10,265 bases of DNA, from contig MU646799.1 of NCBI GenBank assembly GCA_026770585.1, positions 141,301 to 151,565 on the forward strand. The letters are read 5' to 3'. The stretch is from Baffinella frigidus (taxonomy: Eukaryota > Cryptophyceae > Cryptomonadales > Baffinellaceae). How positions within the stretch are numbered: position 1 is the first letter of the stretch; every line of letters starts with the position of its first letter. Under the pieces are notes generated by a model, which worked only from the letters and a program-made list of their open reading frames with translations, was not told the origin of the DNA and searched no databases. Both the position numbers and the translations under genes were made by a program. Shown here piece by piece: positions 8,301 through 10,210 of the stretch.

Positions 8301-10070
8301 ACGGACGAGACCATTTTTAAAGGTACAGGCATGTTGTGTAGTGATTTTCGTTGAAAATACTTTTAAAATCGTATTTTCGGAAAATACTCGTCCGGATGAG
8401 ATTCGAGCATTGCCTGGTGTGAACCAACCCTGCGTCGGGTCCGTCCCAAAGCTGAACCCCAACCCTGAACCCGAAACCTCAAACCCGAAACCCTGAACCC
8501 GTGAGGGCCTCAGACGCGAAAACCGCTCTGAATCTCCACACAGTGGGCTTCGGAAGGAAATTTCGGCCAGAAATCTGGATGAAATGTTGGTTAATAAGAT
8601 GCCCTTGTACCGAGCAATTCTTCATCAGTACCGCGAAAATAAATGGACTGGTCTGCGGAGCCCACTGTGTGGTGCACCTTCATAGGCTAACGGCCTGAAA
8701 ATGGGGCAGTTAGGGCATACGGCATTGCCTAGGACCTCCTACCGTAGGCCGAGGGATCCTAGGACCAAAACGTCCCGGCCTACGGTAGGAGGTCCTAGGC
8801 AATGCCGTAGGCCTAATTACCCCATTTTCAGGCCGTCAGCCTATTAACCTGAGGGATGGAGGCCATCTTGAGATGATACTCGTTGAGCTCCTCGTTGGGA
8901 AGATATTCGTGGAGAAGCGCGAGAATCTCCGGCCGTGTCTGCGGGTTAGGGTTTAGGGTTTAGGGTTTGGGGTTAGAGAGGGATTCAAAGTCAACAGTTG
9001 ACTTTCGCAGAAGCCAGGATCTCCGGGCGCGTCTGCGAGGGGTTGGGGTTTGGGGTTTGGGGTAAGGGTTATGGGGGTTTGGGTTTTGGGTTTTGGGTGT
9101 TGGGTGTTGGGTTTTGGGGTTTGGCCCCGGTTGGGTTTTTTACCTGCAGGCCGTACGTAGCCCAAGGCCTGCGCGATTGCTTCAAGCGTCATGCCGTCGT
9201 GCGTCGGCTCAATCCCGCCCGAGAAATGTAGTTATATATCCCCTATAATATACCCCTTATATCTATTATACACGCCTCCCTGGTACAAAACATGTAGCTA
9301 TACATCCCCTACATCTATTATACACCCCTTCCTGGTACAAAAAACGGGATATACGTAATGTAATTACCTGCAGGCCGCAGCCGAACGCCTTCGCGATTGC
9401 TTCCAGAGTCATGTCGTCGTGTGTCGGGCCAATCCCGCCAGACACGAACACGTACTTGTGCGTGTCAGAAAGCCTCCTTACCTGAAAGTGGTCCCGGATA
9501 GAAAGTCAACTTCCTAAAATCGTATATATAACCATTTTGGTGCAGCATGTAAGTAGAGTCGGCCACTTTTGGAGAAACGGCACGCATTCCTGGTACCAAA
9601 TTGACTTAACTGGCCTTAAAATGAATTTAAAAACACAAGGACCAATCCCCCCAGAGACGAACACGTACTTGTGCGCATCCGAGAGCCACCCTACCTGCAT
9701 TTTGAGAGCGGTTTCCAGAAAAGTTGGCCGCCAAAACAAAAAAATGGTAAAATTTGACGTGTGTTGGTGGTTAGGTCCTAGTCATGTCGTCGTGTGTCGG
9801 CCCGACCCCCCCAGAGACAAACAGGTACTTGTGCGTGTCCGAAAGCTGCTTTACCTGCCTGCAGGGTTAAGGGTTTAGGGTTTAGGATTTAGGGTTTAGA
9901 GTTTAAGGTTTCGAGGGGTTCGGGTTTCGAGTTTATGGTTTAGGGTTTGATACAGGTCTCGCTCTCTCTCTTTGGGGGTGTACCGTGGAAGCGATTTTAT
10001 CGACGTCGTCTCTGACCATGATGAGCTCGATCATGTCGAGGCCGATGTCGCGCAGCTGGTCGATGAGGAA
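2259..10070 (-). CDS. FAD synthase / CinA-type MoCF-domain gene, multi-exon, partial at both ends
   Basis: Gene span assembled from short minus-strand exons with AG acceptors and GT (once GC) donors. Exons 1-7 join in phase 0 and exon 8 follows in frame; together they encode about 225 residues. Landmarks in order: [41 protein letters not shown], the conserved MoCF nucleotide/pterin-binding loop; [69 protein letters not shown]. This order is that of the MoCF domain of eukaryotic FAD synthase (FLAD1) and stand-alone relatives. In FLAD1 this domain has FAD-hydrolysing activity, while a C-terminal PAPS-reductase-like domain adenylates FMN. The first strand and GDE motif are absent, so the 5' exon lies beyond base 10265. 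No PAPS-reductase P-loop is seen. The main alternative is a CinA-like nucleotide pyrophosphatase. I am confident of the domain, less so of the exact enzyme. Confidence 0.86.
2317..2520 (+). repeat. TTTCGGG / TTTAGTG variant array
   Basis: TTTCGGG heptamers with a higher-order unit (TTTCGGGTTTCGGATTTAGT, then GTTTCATG) repeated about three times, then a TTTAGTG run at 2447-2493. On the gene strand it forms the upstream flank of the exon 9 acceptor. Confidence 0.9.
2522..2555 (-). repeat. Copy of the exon 9 acceptor region
   Basis: CTGTAGCACCCCTGTTTTCG and the following TTTCGGG repeats occur both at about 2304 (exon 9 acceptor flank) and here. It carries a CTACAG acceptor but almost no exon 9 sequence, so it is an upstream acceptor-only echo. 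Confidence 0.7.
2545..2622 (+). repeat. Mixed TTTCGGG/TTTAGGG array
   Basis: Degenerate heptamers between the acceptor copy at 2522 and exon 8; they abut the exon 8 donor. Confidence 0.8.
2628..2685 (-). CDS. Exon 8 (probable): end of the MoCF domain
   Basis: After CTTGCAG| the minus strand reads [19 protein letters not shown] with no stop, then CAG|GTCTGC. Joined to exon 7 it gives [19 protein letters not shown], which fits the 'AhxxLhxxLP.shVh.hE' end of the domain. The length of 58 bases makes the downstream intron phase 1, unlike the others. It is a lone non-repetitive island among telomere-like arrays and no echo of it was seen. Confidence 0.6.
2707..2885 (+). repeat. Degenerate TTTAGGG/TTTTGGG array
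   Basis: Heptamer and octamer variants with unequal spacing, upstream of exon 8 on the gene strand. The short plus-strand open frame here simply translates the repeat. Confidence 0.88.
2886..3060 (+). repeat. TTTATGG array
   Basis: Dominated by GGTTTATGGTTTATG, with a longer unit GGTTTA(A/T)GGAAGATGG seen twice. Its plus-strand open frame (WFMVYGL repeats) is repeat translation. Confidence 0.92.
3061..3165 (+). repeat. Mixed TTTGGGG/TGTAGGG/TTTAGGG array
   Basis: Variant heptamers, ending four bases from the GC donor of the exon 7 echo a. Confidence 0.87.
3171..3225 (-). pseudogene. Exon 7 echo a: nearly complete, acceptor lost
   Basis: Reads [18 protein letters not shown] with no stop, followed by GCACGC. 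The first codons and the AG are replaced by GGGTCTTG from a telomere-like C-rich stretch. It lies downstream of 7d and keeps the donor side. Confidence 0.8.
3224..3306 (-). repeat. Telomere-like array in reversed orientation
   Basis: ACCCGAAACCCCCAAACCCC, then AAAACCCGTAAAACCC and ACCCTAAACCCGAACCCT: C-rich on the plus strand, one of only two clear exceptions to the strand bias. Confidence 0.85.
3373..3610. mobile_element. MITE-like element with about 34 bp inverted ends
   Basis: GTACCACCAGCAACCCGTAG and onward at the left matches the reverse complement of the right end (CTCCGGGTTGCTGGTGGTAC). About 238 bp, no ORF. It contains a nested CTACGGTAGGAACCCCTAGG block at 3487-3508 and an AAAATTACTACA motif shared with the 6809 element. 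Confidence 0.78.
3655..3800 (+). repeat. Dispersed repeat: CACTTGTAGGTTCC block, TTCGAAGGGA x3, and GAA run
   Basis: CCACTTGTAGGTTCCACAGA, then a 10-base TTCGAAGGGA repeated three times, TTTGAATAACC, then the near-palindrome ACCTTGAGACGCATCTCAAG and a GAA run (3780-3800). The first half recurs inverted at 5862-5925; the second half recurs directly at 4004-4093. Confidence 0.82.
3821..3865 (-). pseudogene. Exon 7 echo b: 3' part
   Basis: Matches [14 protein letters not shown] followed by GCACCC as in 7d, but lacks the start of the exon and the acceptor. Its downstream flank, the GAA-rich run plus the motif GACCTTGAGACGCATCTCAAGG, is shared with 7d (3780-3800 and 4061-4093). Confidence 0.82.
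3984..4001 (-). pseudogene. Exon 7 echo c: last residues with GT donor
   Basis: Reads (D)AALTQ followed by GTACCT. It keeps only the final 18 bases of the exon and the donor, and lies downstream of 7d. It is the one copy with a canonical GT at this boundary. Confidence 0.75.
4004..4093 (+). repeat. Second copy of the palindrome + GAA block
   Basis: TCGAATAACCCTTAAGCGAC followed by AAGACCTTGAGATGCATCTC and a GAAGAA run, nearly identical to 3722-3800. The two copies bracket echoes 7b and 7c, so they mark the duplication unit. Confidence 0.85.
4107..4163 (-). CDS. Exon 7, most complete copy (7d): VTLESKDG segment
   Basis: Encodes 19 residues, [19 protein letters not shown]: the beta strand and following helix after GSYP in the family. 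The acceptor is the best in the window, CTCTCTCGTTTTTCAG|GTTATT. The 3' boundary is CAG|GCACCC, a GC rather than GT donor; a separate echo (3984-4001) has CAG|GTACCT at the same point, which supports the boundary. Phase 0. Confidence 0.82.
4180..4325 (+). repeat. TTTAGGG/TTGATGG array
   Basis: Heptamer variants plus five clean TTTAGGG units at about 4284-4313. On the gene strand it lies between echo 7e and exon 7d and supplies the C-rich stretch before the 7d acceptor. Confidence 0.9.
4331..4369 (-). pseudogene. Exon 7 echo e: 5' part with acceptor, 4-base deletion
   Basis: The acceptor CTCTCTCGTTTGCCAG| closely copies that of exon 7d. The exon then reads VI, loses 4 bases, and continues in a shifted frame as [11 protein letters not shown], ending inside the exon in a telomere-like array. 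It lies upstream of 7d. Confidence 0.82.
4433..4562 (+). repeat. TTTAGGG/TTTGGGA array
   Basis: TTTGGGATTTGGGG units followed by TTTAGGG units. It lies within the intron upstream of echo 7e. Confidence 0.9.
4563..4605. other. Short unique islet, nothing recognised
   Basis: GAGCGAAGCTTACTTCATCA and onward: about 40 bases of non-repeat sequence between arrays. No splice-bounded coding segment found. Confidence 0.5.
4606..4758 (+). repeat. GTTAGGG/GTTATGG variant array
   Basis: Mostly GGGGTTAGGAGTTATGAG-like units, shorter than the heptamer. On the gene strand it directly follows the GTCACC donor of exon 6 echo a. Confidence 0.85.
4764..4811 (-). pseudogene. Exon 6 echo a: near complete, broken acceptor and terminal stop
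   Basis: Reads [15 protein letters not shown] and then TAG where the intact exon has CAG, followed by the donor GTCACC. The base before the exon is no longer AG. It therefore has a nonsense codon and no usable phase-0 acceptor. It lies downstream of the intact copy and keeps the donor side. Confidence 0.85.
4804..4975. repeat. 62-bp direct repeat with AATATGGTTAACCATATT palindrome
   Basis: GAACCCTAA(C/A)CACTGA(G/A)TCAAT and the following GATTAACCGTATTCAATATG repeat at about 4815 and 4881. TCAACTATGCT at 4804-4814 is the exact inverse of AGCATAGTTGA at 4871-4881. Further GGTAACCATATTG copies follow to 4975. It abuts echo 6a, whose acceptor side is destroyed. Confidence 0.82.
4975..5120 (+). 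repeat. (TTTAGGG)n array
   Basis: Nine or so units in a row, mostly clean, then variants up to the exon 6 donor side (GTCACCCCAACC on the gene strand). Confidence 0.93.
5127..5174 (-). CDS. Exon 6, intact copy (6b): VDVGSYP motif
   Basis: Encodes 16 residues, [16 protein letters not shown]. The GSYP motif followed by a short loop and a strand starting Y(Q/K)V is a hallmark of the second half of the FAD synthase MoCF domain. The acceptor is CTGCAG|ATGG and the donor CAG|GTCACC, phase 0 at both ends. It joins exon 7 as [11 protein letters not shown], which fits the family pattern 'Y.V.hTLES'. At 48 bases it is a very short exon. Confidence 0.87.
5190..5300 (+). repeat. TTTCGGG/TTTAGGG/TTTGGGG array
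   Basis: Mixed heptamers upstream of the exon 6 acceptor on the gene strand. Confidence 0.88.
5303..5341 (-). pseudogene. Exon 6 echo c: 5' part with acceptor
   Basis: After GTGCAG| it reads MVDVGSYP and then WAPI, because a 12-14 base piece (GGGCTCCTATCC) is tandemly repeated inside it. The donor part is lost. It lies upstream of the intact copy. Confidence 0.83.
5356..5480 (+). repeat. TTTCGGG array
   Basis: Six consecutive TTTCGGG units at 5363-5405 flanked by TTTAGGG, then degenerate. It lies between exon 6 echoes c and d. Confidence 0.93.
5512..5529 (-). pseudogene. Exon 6 echo d: 5' end with acceptor
   Basis: After TGTAG| it reads MVDAGF and then unrelated residues. Only about 18 bases match. 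It is the farthest upstream of the exon 6 copies. Confidence 0.65.
5553..5703. mobile_element. MITE-like element with about 21 bp inverted ends
   Basis: TCGGAACATAACAGAATCTG at the left matches the reverse complement of CAGATTCTGTTATGCTCCGA at the right. About 150 bp, AT-rich. The plus-strand open frame across it carries no recognisable domain. Confidence 0.8.
5717..5767 (-). pseudogene. Possible exon 5 echo e, highly diverged
   Basis: The plus-strand stretch starting GTCGTAGATGCACAC aligns with the exon 5 echo c boundary at about 6528-6578 (GTCGTTGATGTACATC, then CACACAGCGGAC in both). The shared flank shows they come from one duplication, but too little coding sequence remains to read. Confidence 0.45.
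5795..5860. repeat. Partial CTACGGTAGG-family element
   Basis: TTAGCCCTAGGAACCCC on one side and CGCCTACCGTAGGGTCCTAG on the other, sharing the core of the 369, 753 and 8682 elements. The ends are not clear. Confidence 0.55.
5862..5930 (-). repeat. Inverted copy of the CACTTGTAGGTTCC dispersed repeat
   Basis: The reverse complement reads CCACTTGTAGGTTCCGCACA, then GCGGAGTTCGAAGGGATTTC and GAATAACCCTTC, matching 3655-3735 with a single TTCGAAGGGA unit instead of three. Confidence 0.82.
5938..6007. repeat. Near-perfect 70-bp palindrome
   Basis: ATTTGTACGGGGCTGG opens it and CCAGCCCCGTACAAAT closes it; the centre is GTACGGAATTCCGTGC. Arms of about 34 bp with few mismatches and no spacer. Confidence 0.9.
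6051..6137. repeat. 41-bp tandem repeat, two copies
   Basis: TCAGCCT(G/C)GAGTGGT and onward starts at 6051 and again at 6092, each ending in CTTGGTGCCA. On the gene strand the junction reads CTCGAGGCTGATGGCACCAA then G|GTAATG, which resembles an exon end, but I could not place it in the protein. Confidence 0.75.
6151..6247 (+). repeat. 19-bp minisatellite, five units
   Basis: TTGATGTAGGGGTATTAAT repeated with period 19 (units near 6153, 6172, 6191, 6210, 6229), essentially identical, so recent. Confidence 0.95.
6270..6320 (-). pseudogene. Exon 5 echo d: 3' part with donor
   Basis: Contains [14 protein letters not shown] followed by CAG|GTCACC. The preceding MYIN part is one base short, so frameshifted. 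The donor GTCACC is the same as that of exon 6, unlike the other exon 5 copies, which suggests a chimeric junction. It lies downstream of exon 5. Confidence 0.75.
6351..6411. mobile_element. Short hairpin element between exon 5 echoes
   Basis: GTGCGACTAAAAT at the left and ATTTTAGTTGCAC at the right, with inner complementary CGGCCCGA and TCGGGCCCG. 61 bp. It separates echoes c and d of exon 5. Confidence 0.75.
6457..6546 (-). pseudogene. Exon 5 echo c: 3' part with donor, 16-base insertion
   Basis: Reads [14 protein letters not shown], then an insertion of about 16 bases shifts the frame. The remainder reads EQCQRKHAA in another frame and ends at GCG|GTACAC exactly as the intact exon does. 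The first 40 or so bases and the acceptor are missing. It lies downstream of exon 5. Confidence 0.85.
6547..6808. other. Intron sequence with no gene recognised
   Basis: Non-telomeric sequence between the exon 5 echo c boundary and the 6809 element. Apart from a small hairpin (CCGATTCCCGCTGAGAATCGG pattern, about 6752-6772) nothing is recognisable. Short open frames on both strands show no motif. Confidence 0.4.
6809..6935. mobile_element. MITE-like hairpin element, CTACAC-core family, copy 1
   Basis: GGAAACGGTTTTAATCTAAA at the left is matched in reverse complement by TTTAAATAAAAACCGTTTGC at the right. The inner arms carry GAAAATTACTACAC and GTGTAGTAAATTTC. About 127 bp, AT-rich, no ORF. 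It lies within 35 bases of the exon 5 donor. Confidence 0.85.
6969..7079 (-). CDS. Exon 5, intact copy: [16 protein letters not shown] segment
   Basis: Encodes 37 residues: [20 protein letters not shown], then [17 protein letters not shown]. This corresponds to the 'f..k.hYh..dE..ia.hL.....' segment that follows LPGVP in FAD synthase-type MoCF domains. The acceptor is CATAG|GTGCGC (weak pyrimidine context) and the donor GCG|GTACAC. Both are phase 0, so HAA joins MVDVGSYP of exon 6. Confidence 0.88.
7083..7205 (+). repeat. TTTAGGG/TTTGGGG array
   Basis: Begins as TTTCGTG, then TTTGGGG and a run of TTTAGGG. On the gene strand it lies between exon 5 echo b and the exon 5 acceptor. Confidence 0.9.
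7214..7239 (-). pseudogene. Exon 5 echo b: 5' end with acceptor
   Basis: After CCACAG| it reads VRNDLERPP and then diverges. It lies upstream of intact exon 5 and keeps only the acceptor and the first 26 bases. Confidence 0.82.
7255..7394 (+). repeat. TTTAGGG array
   Basis: About nine nearly clean TTTAGGG units at 7315-7375 flanked by variants; it abuts the displaced exon 7 fragment. Confidence 0.92.
7395..7418 (-). pseudogene. Displaced exon 7 fragment inside intron 4
   Basis: Matches SKDGYALN of exon 7 but lies between exons 4 and 5, about 3.2 kb away from the exon 7 cluster and out of order. It is flanked by TTTAGGG arrays on its low side, as echo 7e is. The match is about 24 bases. Confidence 0.7.
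7535..7684 (+). repeat. TGTAGGG/TGCAGGG array
   Basis: About 18 heptamers alternating TGTAGGG and TGCAGGG, the only array of this type. It starts immediately at the exon 4 donor, so the intron begins GTAACCCTACACCCTACACC. Confidence 0.95.
7686..7796 (-). CDS. Exon 4, intact copy: [10 protein letters not shown] segment
   Basis: Encodes 37 residues: [20 protein letters not shown], then [17 protein letters not shown]. The pattern 'hxVxNVYxhPGhPxxxKxxFE' is diagnostic for this domain in FAD synthase and CinA proteins. The acceptor is GCGCAG|GGCTCG and the donor CTG|GTAACC, both phase 0. The donor runs straight into a TGTAGGG-type array (CCCTACA on the gene strand). Two truncated copies lie upstream at 7889-7978 and 8097-8177. 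Confidence 0.9.
7837..7888 (-). repeat. CTACATCTATTATA/CCTGGTAC repeat, copy 1
   Basis: On the minus strand: CGCTACATCTATTATATAAT then ACCTTCCTGGTACTAAAAAC. Copies at about 8018-8068 (same strand) and at 9242-9290 and 9298-9350 (plus strand). Confidence 0.82.
7889..7978 (-). pseudogene. Exon 4 echo b: 5' four-fifths with acceptor, frame open
   Basis: After GCGCAG| it reads [20 protein letters not shown] then [10 protein letters not shown] (30 residues). It has no stop but loses CKAKFEL and the donor. The upstream intron flank is duplicated too: a segment of about 180 bp including GCGCACAAGAGTTGACT and a TACCAGGAAGGT block is repeated. Changes such as W to L and S to L suggest relaxed selection. 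Confidence 0.85.
8018..8068 (-). repeat. CTACATCTATTATA/CCTGGTAC repeat, copy 2
   Basis: Nearly identical to copy 1, carried along in the tandem duplication that made exon 4 echo b. Confidence 0.82.
8097..8177 (-). pseudogene. Exon 4 echo c: 5' part with acceptor, 2-base deletion
   Basis: Opens [10 protein letters not shown] after CCCTGCAG-like CAG|GGC, then a 2-base deletion shifts the frame. The remainder reads [17 protein letters not shown] in another frame and stops matching after CCAGTACT. It is the oldest-looking of the three exon 4 copies and the farthest upstream. Confidence 0.82.
8236..8394. mobile_element. MITE-like hairpin element, CTACAC-core family, copy 2
   Basis: Outer arms GGCGAGTATTTTCCGAATAT and GAAAATACTCGTCC; inner arms CAACGAAAATTGCTACAC and GTGTAGTGATTTTCGTTG. 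The inner core is the one seen in the 6809-6935 element, so they form one family although the outer arms differ. Confidence 0.85.
8447..8500 (-). repeat. Telomere-like stretch in reversed orientation
   Basis: GCTGAACCCCAACCCTGAAC then CCGAAACCTCAAACCCGAAA: C-rich on the plus strand, the second exception to the strand bias. It lies between two inverted-repeat elements. Confidence 0.8.
8536..8672. mobile_element. MITE-like element with 17 bp inverted ends
   Basis: CCACACAGTGGGCTTCG at the left and CGGAGCCCACTGTGTGG at the right are near-perfect inverted repeats 137 bp apart. The short plus-strand open frame over it has no recognisable domain. Confidence 0.82.
8682..8844. mobile_element. 70-bp-arm foldback element next to the exon 3 donor
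   Basis: The left arm 8682-8751 and right arm 8776-8844 are reverse complements with few differences (ATAGGCT(A/G)ACGGCCTGAA outward; GGCATTGCCTAGGACCTCCT and TACCGTAGGCC inward). The loop is about 24 bases. The right arm ends at the fifth intron base after the exon 3 donor. The core matches the CTACGGTAGG family at 369 and 753. Confidence 0.92.
8849..8938 (-). CDS. Exon 3: segment ending in KMASIP
   Basis: Encodes 30 residues, [20 protein letters not shown] then [10 protein letters not shown]. In FAD synthase and CinA proteins, the segment between the GGxGP loop and the LPG(V/I)P motif ends in an M/A-x-(I/V)-P element followed by GS; here SIPQ joins exon 4, which begins GSTLL. The acceptor is CCCGCAG|ACACGG, directly fed by a CCCTAAA-like array. 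The donor is CAG|GTTAAT, and a 70-bp hairpin arm begins four bases into the intron. Phase 0 at both ends. Confidence 0.85.
8943..8978 (+). repeat. Short TTTAGGG array at the exon 3 acceptor
   Basis: GGGTTAGGGTTTAGGGTTTA; on the gene strand CCCTAAACCCTAACCCGCAG runs directly into exon 3. Confidence 0.92.
9013..9032 (-). pseudogene. Exon 3 echo: 5' end with acceptor
   Basis: After CTCGCAG| the sequence reads TRPEILA and then diverges (SAKV). It has the first 20 or so bases of exon 3 and its acceptor only, and lies upstream of the intact exon. Confidence 0.78.
9040..9133 (+). repeat. TTTGGGG/TGTTGGG array
   Basis: G-rich heptamer variants between the exon 3 echo acceptor and exon 2 echo D. Confidence 0.88.
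9144..9222 (-). pseudogene. Exon 2 echo D: 3' part with donor, damaged loop
   Basis: Reads [20 protein letters not shown] and then, after a roughly 4-base insertion relative to exon 2C, ends CCTGCAG|GTAAAA. The conserved Gly of GGxGP is Glu here and the second Asp is Gly, so the binding loop is broken. The 5' half, including the acceptor, is missing. It lies downstream of 2C in gene order. Confidence 0.85.
9242..9350 (+). repeat. CTACATCTATTATA/CCTGGTAC repeat, two tandem copies
   Basis: Two units about 52 bases apart, each TATCTATTATACAC/ATCTATTATACACC followed by CCTGGTACAAAA. They lie between exon 2C and echo D, in the opposite orientation to the exon 4 cluster copies. Confidence 0.82.
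9368..9481 (-). CDS. Exon 2, intact copy (2C): MoCF signature loop [10 protein letters not shown]
   Basis: Encodes 38 residues: [20 protein letters not shown], then [28 protein letters not shown] is the strongest family signature in the window: the Gly-Gly-x-Gly-Pro-Thr loop followed by the Asp pair of MoCF/CinA/FAD synthase proteins. The acceptor is TTTCAG|GTAAGG and the donor CTGCAG|GTAATT, both good and both phase 0. It is the only one of four copies of this exon with both splice sites, the whole reading frame and every key residue. The exon itself starts with GTAAGG, so its acceptor also looks like a donor (see findings). Confidence 0.9.
9534..9749. mobile_element. Possible TIR element enclosing exon 2 echo B
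   Basis: CCATTTTGG and GTCGGCCACTTTTGGAGAAA at the left resemble the reverse complement of GGTTTCCAGAAAAGTTGGCC and AAAATGG at the right. The arms are imperfect (roughly three quarters identical by eye). The right arm also resembles the end of the 1222-1404 element. Confidence 0.45.
9639..9694 (-). pseudogene. Exon 2 echo B: 5' part with acceptor
   Basis: Starts at ATGCAG|GTAGGG and reads [19 protein letters not shown]; similarity to 2C ends there. It lacks the THDD part and any donor. It lies upstream of 2C. Imperfect inverted repeats flank it at about 9534-9585 and 9706-9749, so it may sit inside a TIR element. Confidence 0.82.
9780..9854 (-). pseudogene. Exon 2 echo A: 5' part with acceptor
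   Basis: Starts at CTGCAG|GTAAAG and reads [20 protein letters not shown] then HDDMT (25 residues). Similarity to exon 2C stops abruptly after ATGACT, followed by an in-frame TAG and no donor. It lies upstream of 2C in gene order. The frame is intact up to the break, so the truncation may be fairly young. The CCCTAAA-rich array at 9864-9955 lies just upstream of the acceptor. Confidence 0.85.
9864..9955 (+). repeat. TTTAGGG/TTTCGAG array in intron 1
   Basis: Degenerate heptamers between exon 1 and exon 2 echo A; their C-rich complement leads to the echo A acceptor. Confidence 0.9.
9984..10070 (-). CDS. Exon 1 of those visible: MoCF domain, helix and strand before the GGxGP loop
   Basis: Encodes 29 residues, [16 protein letters not shown] then [13 protein letters not shown]. 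In MoCF proteins this segment follows the GDE..DTN motif and carries the 'L..LG......V.D....I' pattern, which matches. The acceptor is placed at GAGCAG|TTCCTC because it keeps phase 0 like the other introns. Other AGs lie a few bases upstream and the acceptor lacks a good pyrimidine tract, so the 5' edge is uncertain by up to about 10 residues. The donor is ACG|GTACAC. Joining ACG to the GTA that opens exon 2 keeps the frame. The upstream flank is an ACTAGT-rich repeat and an AT tract. Confidence 0.8.
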
Positions 10071-10080
10071 CTGCTCTAGC

Positions 10081-10210
10081 ATGCTGCTGCTAGTATAGTA
10101 CACTAGCTACTACTAGTTTAGTGCACTAGCTACTACTAGTATACATATATACATATATATATACATATATATAGTACAGTACTACTAGTAGTAAAGTGCA
10201 CTAGCTCCTA

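Noticed and set aside
8501-8698. Plus-strand 65-residue frame
   Set aside because: Lies mostly within the 8536-8672 inverted-repeat element and ends at the foldback; no recognisable motif.
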